A stretch of DNA of 54,949 nucleotides, taken from Symploca sp. SIO1C2 (GTDB taxonomy: Bacteria > Cyanobacteriota > Cyanobacteriia > Cyanobacteriales > Coleofasciculaceae). The stretch covers positions 166,351 through 221,299 of the forward strand of contig JAAHFP010000002.1 in NCBI GenBank assembly GCA_010672925.1, read 5' to 3'. Shown here piece after piece: positions 8,114-16,187 of this stretch. Under the pieces are notes generated by a model that was not told the DNA's origin, did no database searches, and saw only the letters and a program-made list of their open reading frames with translations. Both the position numbers and the translations under genes were made by a program. Position 1 is the first letter of the stretch. Every line of letters starts with the position of its first letter.

Positions 8114-8141
8114 GTAGAGACGTTGCATGCAACGTCTCTAC
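8114..8141. repeat. 28-bp perfect palindrome, family 1, copy A
   Basis: GTAGAGACGTTGCA followed by its exact reverse complement. Further copies are at 21824-21851 (one central mismatch) and 54912-54939. The 286-bp gap here also holds a CTCCCCCAG/CTTCCTCAG tandem repeat at about 8236-8272. Confidence 0.9.
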
Positions 8142-8310
8142 AGGGGGAATAAAACGGGAATATGTATACCGGATTTATATGACTACCAAATCCGAATAAT
8201 TGCCCATACAAATGTTTATGTAGGCAAAATCTTTCTCCCCCAGCTCCCCCAGCTTCCTCAGCTCCCCCAGCTCCTTTACCGGAAATTATGTTATTCAACC
8301 GGATTTGGTC

Positions 8311-10539
8311 TCAACTACCCGTAACCGATATTTGCCTAGGCTGATAGTCTGAACCTAACTTATTGGCACAAAATCCCAAATATTGACTCTGCCTTGGCTC
8401 GATTACTCGTCCCCAATCTAGGGGAGTAACTACATAATAGGAGCCTTGGGGACGAAAATTACCGTTCCAACTGTTATTGATGGCAGCCTGATTCATCTGG
8501 AATTTCACTTGCCAATCCCGAACCTTGGTATTGCCTTGATTGATAACCTGAAAATCAAAGCAAAATCCACTCTGCCAATCTGATTGCATATTAGATACCA
8601 CCTTGAGCCGAGATTGAGCAGCTTTAGTAAAACTCACATTTGGTTGGATATTGGTAGTTGTGCCAATCACAGCAGCAGATAGTTGCTGAGGTTGATAGTC
8701 GGAACCCAACTTGTTAGCACAAAATCCTAGTTCTTGACTTTCTCCTGGTTCAATTACCCTTCCCCAATCTGGAGGAGTAACTTGATATTGGGAACCTTGA
8801 GATTGGAAATTACCATTCCAACTGTTGTTGATGCTAGCTTGATTCATCTGGAAGGTTAGTTGCCAGTCATTAACTTTGGTGTCACCCTCATTACTAACCT
8901 GTAGACTTAGGCAAAATCCCTGATCCCAATCCGATTGCAGATTTGAGGCAACCTTCAGCTGAGCCTGACTAGTTTTAGGGATACTAAAATTGGGTTGCTC
9001 ATTGGGAGTTGGTGTGACTGCTACTGGGGGACTAGGTTGCTTATTAGGAGTTGGTGTGACTGCTACGGGAGGACTAGGTTGCTCATTGGGAGTCGCTGAA
9101 ACTGCAACTGGGGAACTAGATGGAAGTTGAGCTGTTTGGTCAATGGTAGAAGACCTAGCATAGTTTTGGTCAAAACGAGTAGCAACCACTACTTCATCAA
9201 GCAGTTTTTGCTTAGGTTCCTCCACCGTTAGCCAGTCATCTTGGAGTATGCCTCCGGTATCAGTACTATTGGGATTCCAACTCCAGTAGGCGAAGCCCAA
9301 ATCGTTTCGATATATGTAATCCACAAATCGCCGCTGCCAAATTCCTTCCGGGGAATCCTTGCCTGTCTGACGTCCACCAAACTCTCCAACCCAGACGGGA
9401 GCAATTCCTTCTGTAACCAGATAATGCCAACCAAATTCCCAGCGACGGTAGAGATTGTAAGGAAAATTGGCTTCGGAAAACCAAGACTGATCGAAAACTC
9501 CAGGACCGTACTCGTGGATTGAATAAACCAGCTGCTTAGGATGAGACAAACGTACTGGGTACTTCCTGGCTCCCTCCAAATTACCACCCATCCAATGGAT
9601 TTTTAAGTGCTGACCAGGGACATTATTTTCCACTCCTTCAACTACAATTAACCAATTGGGGTTAATGTCGAGAATCGCATTACCAGCTCGTTCTGCTGCC
9701 AGTCTCCAGTCAGTTTCTTGGTCATCAGTACCCCAGCTAGCTCGACCATGAGGTTCATTTTTCAGATCTGCACCAATAACATTAGCTTGATTGTGGTAGC
9801 GTTGGGCTAACATTTTCCAAGTGTCGAGCCAGTCTTCTTCCGTAAATCCATCTCCATACCACAATTCGGGAATGCGCTCATCATTGAGGCGGTGAGAGTC
9901 CAGTAAAACTAATAGTTCCTGGCGTTCAGCCTCTTTGATAATCTCGTCCATGACCTCCAAAGGCGATTTATCATAGAGTTCTTGGTTAGAGCCGATGCTA
10001 AAGTCAATTCCACTCACCTCTGGGGAGTTCAAAGATTCTACTGCATAAGGTAGCCGAATCATGTTGTACCCCAGGCTTTTGATCTGCGAGAGCATCTCTT
10101 TGTAATCCCGTTTCCACAAGCCGTGGGGAGCATGTTTGTCTGTCTCAATGCCAAACCAGTTAACTCCTCTGAGTAACACCGGCTTCTTCGTCCCATCGAT
10201 AATGACTGAACCTCGGGTGGACAAGGGCAATTGAATTATTACATCGGAGTTGGTAGCACTCACTCGACTGTGAACCGGTAATCCTAATCCCATTACTGAG
10301 GTTAATACTAAAGCTAGAAGAAACCAAATAAATTTGGTGTAGGGTTTCCAGTTAGTCCGTAGTTTCCTCTGAGAGAATTGTGCTCTACCAAACTTACTCT
10401 TGGTGGTTTTTACACCTCGTTGAGGCATTTTTATACCCATAGATAGGGGCAATAGTCTCAATAGTTGGAGTAACTTCAACAGCATAGTTGAAGTTACAAG
10501 GGTGACGTAATCAAGCAGGTGCCGGAAAAAGCTAAACAT
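8311..10539 (-). CDS. Glycoside hydrolase family 5 (endoglucanase-like) with two CBM2 domains
   Basis: The 742-residue frame has a membrane/signal segment at ~69-88 followed by a short Ser/Thr stretch. The GH5 domain (~105-450) shows the acid/base Glu in KNEPHG (262), HEYGPG (342-347) and the nucleophile Glu in VGEFGG (386). A Pro/Thr linker (~470-520) of VAVTPTPNxQPSPP repeats leads to two CBM2 cellulose-binding domains (~525-625 and ~642-740), each with paired Cys and conserved Trp (SDW, DW, NSWNG, DWG). It should cut beta-1,4-glucans outside the cell. The first ~33 residues are unusual; Met34 or Met38 is a likelier start, giving a normal N-region before the signal. The Cys spacing of the two CBMs is nearly identical, so one arose by duplication. 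Confidence 0.87.
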   Translation of the reverse strand: MFSFFRHLLDYVTLVTSTMLLKLLQLLRLLPLSMGIKMPQRGVKTTKSKFGRAQFSQRKLRTNWKPYTKFIWFLLALVLTSVMGLGLPVHSRVSATNSDVIIQLPLSTRGSVIIDGTKKPVLLRGVNWFGIETDKHAPHGLWKRDYKEMLSQIKSLGYNMIRLPYAVESLNSPEVSGIDFSIGSNQELYDKSPLEVMDEIIKEAERQELLVLLDSHRLNDERIPELWYGDGFTEEDWLDTWKMLAQRYHNQANVIGADLKNEPHGRASWGTDDQETDWRLAAERAGNAILDINPNWLIVVEGVENNVPGQHLKIHWMGGNLEGARKYPVRLSHPKQLVYSIHEYGPGVFDQSWFSEANFPYNLYRRWEFGWHYLVTEGIAPVWVGEFGGRQTGKDSPEGIWQRRFVDYIYRNDLGFAYWSWNPNSTDTGGILQDDWLTVEEPKQKLLDEVVVATRFDQNYARSSTIDQTAQLPSSSPVAVSATPNEQPSPPVAVTPTPNKQPSPPVAVTPTPNEQPNFSIPKTSQAQLKVASNLQSDWDQGFCLSLQVSNEGDTKVNDWQLTFQMNQASINNSWNGNFQSQGSQYQVTPPDWGRVIEPGESQELGFCANKLGSDYQPQQLSAAVIGTTTNIQPNVSFTKAAQSRLKVVSNMQSDWQSGFCFDFQVINQGNTKVRDWQVKFQMNQAAINNSWNGNFRPQGSYYVVTPLDWGRVIEPRQSQYLGFCANKLGSDYQPRQISVTGS

Positions 10540-10760
10540 ATCTGTAAAACACGCGCTGAGTGGGAAGAGGGGTTGACTTGAACAGAACTAGGCTTGACTC
10601 AACCCATCGATTGGCTAAAGTGGCGCTCCTTGGCTATTCGTCACCCTGAAATTTGACAAAGTCTAGCTCAATGATTAGACAAGCCTAACATTTTCATTTA
10701 TAGCAAAAGTTAAAACTGTTATGAGTACTGAGGTGGTTAGTTCATCAAAACTTTTTACTA

Positions 10761-10887
10761 GTCAATCAATTTTAGATTTTAGATTTTAGATTTTAGATTG
10801 ACCCCATGTCTAAAGCCAGGGGCTTGGAATAATGATAAAATCTTTGTTTTTTCCACGGATAAATCCGGGGGCTTGTATCCTTGTTTT
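10761..10887 (+). repeat. Inverted repeat flanking the CHAT island, left copy
   Basis: About 127 bp that recur in inverted orientation at 21661-21788 with two base differences noted (ACCCC/ACTCC and ATAAAA/ATAGAA). It includes four TTTTAGA units and two similar hairpin motifs, TAAAGCCAGGGGCTTG and TAAATCCGGGGGCTTG. The remaining 10540-11119 spacer has no gene; its end carries AATTAGC/ATTAACC and CCCCATT tandem repeats. Confidence 0.9.
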
Positions 10888-11033
10888 CTATGCCAACGGC
10901 ACCAGCGTAGCTGATCGCACTCTAGTCTAATAATGACTCTGACCACTCCTCTCCCAATACTTTCCTAAATCCTAGTCTCTATCACCGTTTCGACTACTTT
11001 TGCCTAATGGATAGCTTAATAAGGGGGACTTTG

Positions 11034-11117
11034 AGAGCAATTAACCATGAGCAATTAGCAATTAACCATTAGCAATTAGCAATTAGCAATTAACCATTCC
11101 CCATTCCCCATTCTCCA
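11034..11117. repeat. AATTAGC/AATTAACC and CCATTCC short tandem repeats
   Basis: Several 7-9 bp units (GCAATTA, CCATTCC) run up to 3 bp before the CHAT-CHASE2 start codon, leaving no room for a conventional ribosome-binding site there. Confidence 0.7.
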
Positions 11118-11119
11118 TT

Positions 11120-13297
11120 ATGTTCAATCTCAATATTTGGCGTCATGATACTGATTGTACAGTGCAACTTGCTTGGGGTGAGCGGCAACAACTTTCAGCA
11201 AGTCTCAGATATCCTCCTAAACTGAGCCATTCTTATCAAAATTGGCAACAGTGTTACCGACTAGCCTATCCTGTGTTGACGCGAGGAAGAGGAGAGGATT
11301 TTAGCTTTACTCCTGCGAGGGATTGGAAACACGAAACCGAGAAAGCGGAAAAAGACTTGCTCGATACTTTTAAGCAGTGGTTGGGGGGTGAAGAATTACT
11401 GGCTATTCGACGGAAGATTCAGCAGGAAGCACAAAGGAGTAATGCTGCGGTTAAGTTGTTGGTGGCTTGTGACAGTATGGATGTAGTCAGACTTCCCTGG
11501 GAGGCGTGGCAACTAGTAGAAAACCTGCATATCTCTCGCACTCTGCTAGTAGATGCTGGGGAAGAGTCAGCCTTGGTTGAACCGAAGCAGAGAAAGGGAG
11601 CACCTCGTATTCTGGTAATCTTAGGTAATAGTTCTGAACTGAATCTGCAAGAAGACCGTAAAATACTACGAGTTCTTCAGAAAGTTGCTAAAGTTGAGTA
11701 TATCCAATTTGGGGAAAGGCAGAGGGCAGAAGGCAGAGGGCAGAAGGAGAAAGAACCTGACTCTTTTGAAAGAAGGCAGAGGGCAGAAGGCAGAGGGCAG
11801 AAGGGTAAAGAACAAGAATCTGACTCACCTACCACCTACCACCTACCACCTACCACCTACCACCTACTACCTACTACCCACCACCTAATTACAGAATTCC
11901 GCCAACAGATTAATAATGCGATCGCGGATGAGCGGGGTTGGGATATGCTTATTTTTGCTGGCCATAGTCAGGAGATGAAGCTGACTGGTGGTACAATTGA
12001 ACTGGCACCTCAGGTATTCCTCTCGATAAGTGAGATTGAGTCAGCATTACTTCAAGCAAAGGAAAGGGGATTGCAGGTAGCGATTTTTAACTCCTGTAGT
12101 GGACTTAGTATTGCCGAATCCTTGATTAAATTAGGATGTCCCCAGGTTTTAGTGATGCGGGAACCGATTCATGATGGGGTAGCACAGGTTTTTCTCAAGC
12201 AGTTGTGCCAAAGTTTGGTGGCTTATCGAAATTTGCAACAAGCCATGTGGGATGCTTGTCGATATTGTGAGTCGGAAAAGCTGAGTTATCCTAGTGCTTA
12301 TTTAATTCCTTCCCTATTTCGTCATCCTGAATTCCAAAGAGAATTATTTCAGTTTGAGCCCTCTCCTTGGAAGCGGTGGTGGCAAGATTGGCAACCATCC
12401 CGTAGAGAAGCGATCGCTTTTGGTGCTACGGTATTTATTAGTCTGGTGTTTCCCGTTCAAGAATTATTGCTCGATTTGCGCACCTTTACCCAGGCTTTCT
12501 ATCGCGATTTTACTCATCAGTTACCCAGTAATCCCCAACAGCGAGTACTATTGGTTTCCGTTGACCAGGAATCCTTGGATCAGGCTATGGAAAACATTGA
12601 AGAGTTTAAGACTAAGCCAATTGATGGGAAATATTTAGGGAAGTTAGTCCATCGTCTGCAAGAGTTGAAGGTCAAGACTGCTGGTATTGACTATATCTTA
12701 GATAAACCAAAACAAAAAGAGAAACAGAAACTCCTGACTAAAGCGATTAGTGATACGGTAAAAGAAGTAGGGACTTGGTTTGTATTTGCAGTTAATCAGA
12801 GGGAGCAGTTGGGGGTTTTCCCTATTGATAAAATGAATTGGAGTATTGGGGGAGATATCGAATTTTTTTCTTGGGATGTGCAATTTCCTGAAGATGCTAC
12901 CTGCACCAAGAAATGTCCTTTTGCCTACTCCCTCGCCTTGGCTTATACCCTCAACCAAGAAGATAATTTACCAAGAAAGCTTCAACCTCGACTAGAAAGC
13001 AAAAGTGATTTTCAGCAGGAAGTTAGTGCTTATCTTCAGGAAGAACCTCAACTGATAGCTTCCTTAGCCAAGCAAGTTAATTCTCCTTTAGGATTACGTT
13101 CAATTATTGATTTTTCCCTGCCTCGTCAACAAATTTATCAGCAAGTATCTGCCAAGGATTTTTTCACAGATACTTTTCCTCGGATTCAGGAGCAAGTCGT
13201 GATTATTGCTGCTGGGGGGGTACTACGATGCGGAGGATACTTTTTCGATGCCGTTAGCTTTGAGGTATTGGTGTCAGGTGAAAAATTCTCCTCCTAA
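11120..13297 (+). CDS. CHAT-CHASE2 protein, N-terminal part up to a frameshift
   Basis: A 725-residue frame. Residues ~110-400 are a CHAT (caspase-like) peptidase domain with His in FAGHSQ (282) and Cys in FNSCSG (326). Residues ~430-700 begin a CHASE2 extracellular sensor after a first membrane helix (~430-450), including QRVLLVSVDQESL. The frame changes in GCTGCT-G7-TAC at 13208-13220: with six G the protein would continue as AAGGYYDAEDTFSMPL, standard for CHASE2, and run to 13634 (about 837 aa). Here it instead reads out of frame and stops. The gene is therefore either a real pseudogene or phase-variable gene, or carries a homopolymer sequencing error. Residues ~199-256 are made of intergenic-type repeats. 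Confidence 0.82.
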   Translation: MFNLNIWRHDTDCTVQLAWGERQQLSASLRYPPKLSHSYQNWQQCYRLAYPVLTRGRGEDFSFTPARDWKHETEKAEKDLLDTFKQWLGGEELLAIRRKIQQEAQRSNAAVKLLVACDSMDVVRLPWEAWQLVENLHISRTLLVDAGEESALVEPKQRKGAPRILVILGNSSELNLQEDRKILRVLQKVAKVEYIQFGERQRAEGRGQKEKEPDSFERRQRAEGRGQKGKEQESDSPTTYHLPPTTYHLLPTTHHLITEFRQQINNAIADERGWDMLIFAGHSQEMKLTGGTIELAPQVFLSISEIESALLQAKERGLQVAIFNSCSGLSIAESLIKLGCPQVLVMREPIHDGVAQVFLKQLCQSLVAYRNLQQAMWDACRYCESEKLSYPSAYLIPSLFRHPEFQRELFQFEPSPWKRWWQDWQPSRREAIAFGATVFISLVFPVQELLLDLRTFTQAFYRDFTHQLPSNPQQRVLLVSVDQESLDQAMENIEEFKTKPIDGKYLGKLVHRLQELKVKTAGIDYILDKPKQKEKQKLLTKAISDTVKEVGTWFVFAVNQREQLGVFPIDKMNWSIGGDIEFFSWDVQFPEDATCTKKCPFAYSLALAYTLNQEDNLPRKLQPRLESKSDFQQEVSAYLQEEPQLIASLAKQVNSPLGLRSIIDFSLPRQQIYQQVSAKDFFTDTFPRIQEQVVIIAAGGVLRCGGYFFDAVSFEVLVSGEKFSS
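11714..11885 (+). repeat. Intergenic-type tandem repeats inside the CHAT-CHASE2 gene
   Basis: Two blocks of GGCAGAGGGCAGAAGGCAG type and one block of ACCTACC/CACCTAC units, in frame, encode QRAEGRGQK twice and PTTYHLPPTTYHL-like residues between two strands of the CHAT domain. The same units fill spacers elsewhere (15.25, 16.1, 48.66, 51.53 kb). Confidence 0.9.
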
Positions 13298-13634
13298 ATA
13301 CAATTCCCCTTGCCACGGAGTTTTCACTGGAGGTGAAGCTCATGCTTATATGGTGCATCATCTATTATTCCCGCATCAAGTTAGAGTAATTCCCCATTGG
13401 TGGGTAATCGGGATAGCAGCATTACTAGGCAAAGGAGCAACCTTACTGTTACTTCAGCAACCACAACAGCAGCGCCGTAGGTTGGGACAAAGGTTAGTTA
13501 TCGCTACCGCTATCTCTGGAATTGTTAGCTTACAAGTTTATATCTCTAATTTACTACTAATTCCCTGGTTATTACCATCGGTGGTTTTTATAGTTTATCT
13601 TACACCTGTGTTGAAGAAAAAAATTCATGCGTAA
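13206..13634 (+). CDS. CHAT-CHASE2 protein, C-terminal part after the frameshift
   Basis: Not an independent gene: from about 13221 this frame carries the rest of the CHASE2 domain (YYDAEDTFSMPLALRYW, FTGGEAHAYMVHHLL) and the following membrane helices (WVIGIAALLGKGATLLL, ATAISGIVSLQVYI, LIPWLLPSVVFIVYL). In an intact protein the CHASE2 sensor would sit outside the membrane with the CHAT peptidase in the cytoplasm. The stop overlaps the start of the next gene in ATGCGTAA, as expected for a translationally coupled pair. Confidence 0.75.
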   Translation: MLLGGYYDAEDTFSMPLALRYWCQVKNSPPKYNSPCHGVFTGGEAHAYMVHHLLFPHQVRVIPHWWVIGIAALLGKGATLLLLQQPQQQRRRLGQRLVIATAISGIVSLQVYISNLLLIPWLLPSVVFIVYLTPVLKKKIHA

Positions 13635-14415
13635 AATACTCCAACTCTTACCTATCTCGCGTAAATCCCGGAAGAGTGAAAAAGCAAGTATAGTAAACTC
13701 TCTTCCCTCCTGCCTCCGGTTCCCCTCCTTGGAGGGGTTAGGGGTGGGTTCTGCCTTCTGTATTCTTGCACTAGTTAGTTTACCAGCCTTGTCTCTAGAA
13801 GTTAATACTAATGATATTATAAAAAGCAGTCCAACGAAACAAAAAAATCGCTCCGTAGTAGACCGTATCTTGGATATCTTTCGACCTAAGCCAAAAAATG
13901 GAGGCTCCAGGCAGGATAGTTTTTGTCCCATTTGGCCTAATGGTAATGATCCTGAATTGTTTGAAATTTGGAGTAATGAGCCTTTATTTATCTGGCAGGG
14001 AACTGTACGAGAGATTGAAGTTCGTTTACCTGGTAGTGAATCAGCACTATGGCGCTATAAGGTGGAGGCAAACCAAAGCCAACAACTTTACCAAGGGCCA
14101 GAGTTACAATCTGGGGAAGAATACGATTATTGGGTAAGCTATGAGGTAACAGAGGGAGGAGAAACTACCACTGATACTACAACAATTCCTTTTATGATTA
14201 AAGAGGAGCAGGAGACTATTGCTAATGAGCTAGAAAAGCTGCAAGTAGAGGGTGCTTCCGGGGAAGAGAATGCCTTGGCAAGAGCTCAATATTTTGCTCA
14301 ACAACAAATTTGGTCCGATGCTCTCAAGGAAGTTTTTGGGGTAGCTAATCCTTCCGCAGATTGGCAGAAAGCTTTGGAGGAAATACGCAAGGAGTCTTGT
14401 TCTTTAGATAATTGA
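13627..14415 (+). CDS. Secreted protein coupled to CHAT-CHASE2, unknown fold
   Basis: A 262-residue protein whose ATG overlaps the CHAT-CHASE2 stop by 8 bases, so the two are almost certainly one operon. Residues ~40-57 (FCILALVSLPALSLEV) look like a signal sequence. The body has an Ile/Pro-rich beta region (PLFIWQGTVREIEVRLPG, LQSGEEYDYWVSY) that loosely resembles cyanobacterial DUF928 but I would not assign it. The last ~75 residues are helical (EEQETIANELEKLQVEG, ALARAQYFAQQQIW), suggesting a repeat-like partner-binding tail. Residues ~24-44 come from the CCCCTCCTTGGAGGGG repeat that also occurs in spacers at 24 kb. Likely acts outside the membrane with the CHASE2 sensor. Confidence 0.7.
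   Translation: MRKILQLLPISRKSRKSEKASIVNSLPSCLRFPSLEGLGVGSAFCILALVSLPALSLEVNTNDIIKSSPTKQKNRSVVDRILDIFRPKPKNGGSRQDSFCPIWPNGNDPELFEIWSNEPLFIWQGTVREIEVRLPGSESALWRYKVEANQSQQLYQGPELQSGEEYDYWVSYEVTEGGETTTDTTTIPFMIKEEQETIANELEKLQVEGASGEENALARAQYFAQQQIWSDALKEVFGVANPSADWQKALEEIRKESCSLDN
13714..13752. repeat. CCTTGGAGG-type dispersed repeat inside a gene
   Basis: The same ~38-bp element occurs in spacer DNA at 24186-24223 and inverted at 23986-24018. Here it is read as coding sequence just before the hydrophobic core of a signal sequence. Confidence 0.85.
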
Positions 14416-14420
14416 TAATT

Positions 14421-14542
14421 TTGTAGGGGCGGGTTTAGGGACAACTATTCACCATTTTCCTAAATATTTCCATCAAAACCCGCCCTACAACCACTCACCA
14501 TTTTCCTAAATATTCCCATCAAAACCCGCCCTAAAACCACAA
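14421..14542. repeat. Hairpin plus two 46-bp tandem units
   Basis: GTAGGGGCGGGTTT pairs with AAACCCGCCCTAC about 40 nt later, and the 46-bp unit beginning ACCATTTTCC occurs twice in tandem (14451-14496 and 14497-14542). It fills the gap between the secreted partner and the nuclease gene. Confidence 0.75.
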
Positions 14543-14591
14543 AGACACAAAGTACACAAAGAAAAGACAAACAACCAATAACTAACAACAA

Positions 14592-15248
14592 ATGACAATT
14601 CTCAATGCTAAAAACTTAACTTTGGCGGAAGTGCATCGACTGTTTAATTTCCAGAAACAGCACGATGCCTCATTCACTTCCTTGTTATCTCTAGAACCGA
14701 TAACTGAGTTGGAGCAACAGGAAATTGCCCAAACTCGCAGTGAGTTGGAAAATCACCTAACCTCAGCTGCTGCCTCGGAAGGTCAGGTAAAATTAGTAGC
14801 TGTAGGTCCTCTGTTGAGATTAGCGGGATTTTATCGTTATCCTCTCCAGGTTGTAGTGGAAGAGGGAATTGCTCGAATTACGGTTACTGATGAGGAGACT
14901 ACTGTTACAGGCAGACTGGATATTGTCGCGATTAACAAGGCGCGACTATCTCCGGAGATAGTCCCCTTTTGGGTGTTAGTGATTGAATCGAAGAATAGTT
15001 CAATTTCTCCTTCAATGGGTTTGCCTCAATTGCTGACTTATGCTTATCAAAGTTTGAAGTATCAAGAGTCAGTTTGGGGTTTAGCCACCAATGGAGAATT
15101 GTATCGGTTTGTGTATATCAAAGCCGGTAATCCTCCCACTTATCAGTTGTTGCCGTTTCTAAGTTTAACAGATTCTGAGTCTTCACTTCAGCTGTTGCAA
15201 GTTCTCAAGGCTATAGTCTTTTTAGAGAACCATAGTGTTAGGTTTTAG
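14592..15248 (+). CDS. Predicted PD-(D/E)XK nuclease
   Basis: A 218-residue protein with the layout of the N-terminal nuclease domain of type I restriction R subunits. The core motifs are GRLDIVAI (the Asp) and, after a strand, VIESKNSS (ExK), followed by a QLLTYAYQ helix with the conserved Gln/Tyr, and ATNGELYRFVYIK strands. Residues ~1-60 are helical. No methylase or specificity subunit is near, so it is not part of a standard restriction system here. It could instead be a solitary nuclease of the kind common in cyanobacterial islands. The gene starts just after repeats and lacks a clear ribosome-binding site. Confidence 0.7.
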   Translation: MTILNAKNLTLAEVHRLFNFQKQHDASFTSLLSLEPITELEQQEIAQTRSELENHLTSAAASEGQVKLVAVGPLLRLAGFYRYPLQVVVEEGIARITVTDEETTVTGRLDIVAINKARLSPEIVPFWVLVIESKNSSISPSMGLPQLLTYAYQSLKYQESVWGLATNGELYRFVYIKAGNPPTYQLLPFLSLTDSESSLQLLQVLKAIVFLENHSVRF

Positions 15249-15299
15249 GTGGTAGGTGGTAGGTGGTAGGTGTTAGGTGTTAGGTGTTAGGTGTTAGGT
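15247..15299. repeat. GGTAGGT/GTTAGGT 7-bp tandem repeats
   Basis: About seven 7-bp units of TAGGTGG then TAGGTGT type directly after the nuclease stop codon, of the cyanobacterial short tandemly repeated repetitive class. Confidence 0.9.
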
Positions 15300-15318
15300 T
15301 TTTCTTCCAATTCGACCT

Positions 15319-15540
15319 TCATAAATTACTTTTGGCTCTAAGTTCTTGAATATTCTGCCAAAACTCAGCTCTTGTCACATTTTTTAGAGACTGTTGACGT
15401 TCTTGAGTATAATCACCAAAACCCCATCCTACATCTTGCAGAAAGCGAATGGCATCAACCTGCCCTAATTCCTTAACCAAAGCATAATACCCTTTCTGTC
15501 TTAATTCAATTGGTGTCATTGTTGCTATTTCCTTTGACAA
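15319..15540 (-). CDS. Small partner (possible antitoxin) of the PIN protein
   Basis: A 73-residue protein (IELRQKGYYALVKELGQ, AIRFLQDVGWGFGDYTQER) whose 5' end overlaps the 3' end of the PIN gene by 35 bp; an internal Met at 15519 would shorten the overlap to 14 bp. Overlap with a PIN gene and the small size suggest a toxin-antitoxin pair, though in reverse order (toxin first). I see no clear DNA-binding motif, and the antitoxin role is inferred from position only. Confidence 0.6.
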   Translation of the reverse strand: MSKEIATMTPIELRQKGYYALVKELGQVDAIRFLQDVGWGFGDYTQERQQSLKNVTRAEFWQNIQELRAKSNL

Positions 15541-15988
15541 AAGTCTTCATTAACCAAGTTACCGGATTATCTAATTCTATCTTTAAAAGATAGTTATATT
15601 TAATTGCTTTCTTGAGTAATCTATCATCTGTTGTCAATAATACATCTATTTTAGCAGTTTCAGCACAAGCAATATGAAAAGAATCAAAAAGACCAAATCC
15701 TAAGTTTTCGATTTCTTGAGAACGTTGCTCTATTTCCTCAGTTAAAATTATTTTAGTTTCAGCAACCTGTAATAATTTTCTAATCCTGTCTAGTTTGTCA
15801 AGATTAACCATTCTTGCTAATTCTGCTTCTATTACTTCGCTACTTACCAGCTTCCATTCTCCAGAATAAAACCGCTGAAAAATATCTAGAATTGTTTGTC
15901 CTTCTAATCTAATCCTGTCTTGTCGCCAATCATCAAAAGGGCGATTTAAGCAACAAACATCAAGATAAATTAAGTAAGACTCAGCCAT
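15506..15988 (-). CDS. PIN-domain ribonuclease, probable VapC-type toxin
   Basis: The ATG at 15988 (160 aa) is chosen over the upstream start at 16075 because the PIN fold begins right after it: YLDVCCLNRPFDD holds the first acidic residue, EVIEAEL the second, FDSFHIACAE the third and LLTTDDRLLKK the last strand motif. GAG-rich bases precede this ATG, whereas the extra 29 residues upstream look non-coding. PIN domains cleave RNA with Mg2+ held by these acids. The downstream overlapping small gene is its probable antidote. The pair lies inside the CHAT island. Confidence 0.75.
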   Translation of the reverse strand: MAESYLIYLDVCCLNRPFDDWRQDRIRLEGQTILDIFQRFYSGEWKLVSSEVIEAELARMVNLDKLDRIRKLLQVAETKIILTEEIEQRSQEIENLGFGLFDSFHIACAETAKIDVLLTTDDRLLKKAIKYNYLLKIELDNPVTWLMKTFVKGNSNNDTN

Positions 15989-16093
15989 TACTACTCTTTT
16001 ATGTATATCCAGGCAGTTAATACTCCTACTTATACCTTTTTTGCCTGAGCGATCGCAAGTCTGGATGGATGGCATAATAGGGGAAAAGGGTTG

Positions 16094-16187
16094 TAGGTCT
16101 TAGGTGGTAGGTGGTAGTTTTTTTTCAATTCCCAATTCCCAATTCCCAATTCCCAATTCTCAATTCTCCATTCTCCATTCTCAATTC
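16094..16187. repeat. GGTAGGT and CAATTCC tandem repeats between PIN and haemagglutinin genes
   Basis: GGTAGGT units then about eight CAATTCC/CAATTCT units. These are the same heptads that appear in frame within rimI (28.2 kb). Confidence 0.85.

Noticed and set aside
14451-14542. Possible CRISPR array (two 46-bp units)
   Set aside because: Units are adjacent with no spacers and only two copies; no cas genes nearby.
15247-15299. Repeat tracts at 15.25, 16.1 and 48.66 kb considered as CRISPR or telomere-like repeats
   Set aside because: They are uninterrupted 7-bp cyanobacterial tandem repeats without spacers.
15963-16075. N-terminal extension of the PIN protein
   Set aside because: The 29 residues before Met at 15988 show no family similarity, and the PIN fold starts right after that Met.
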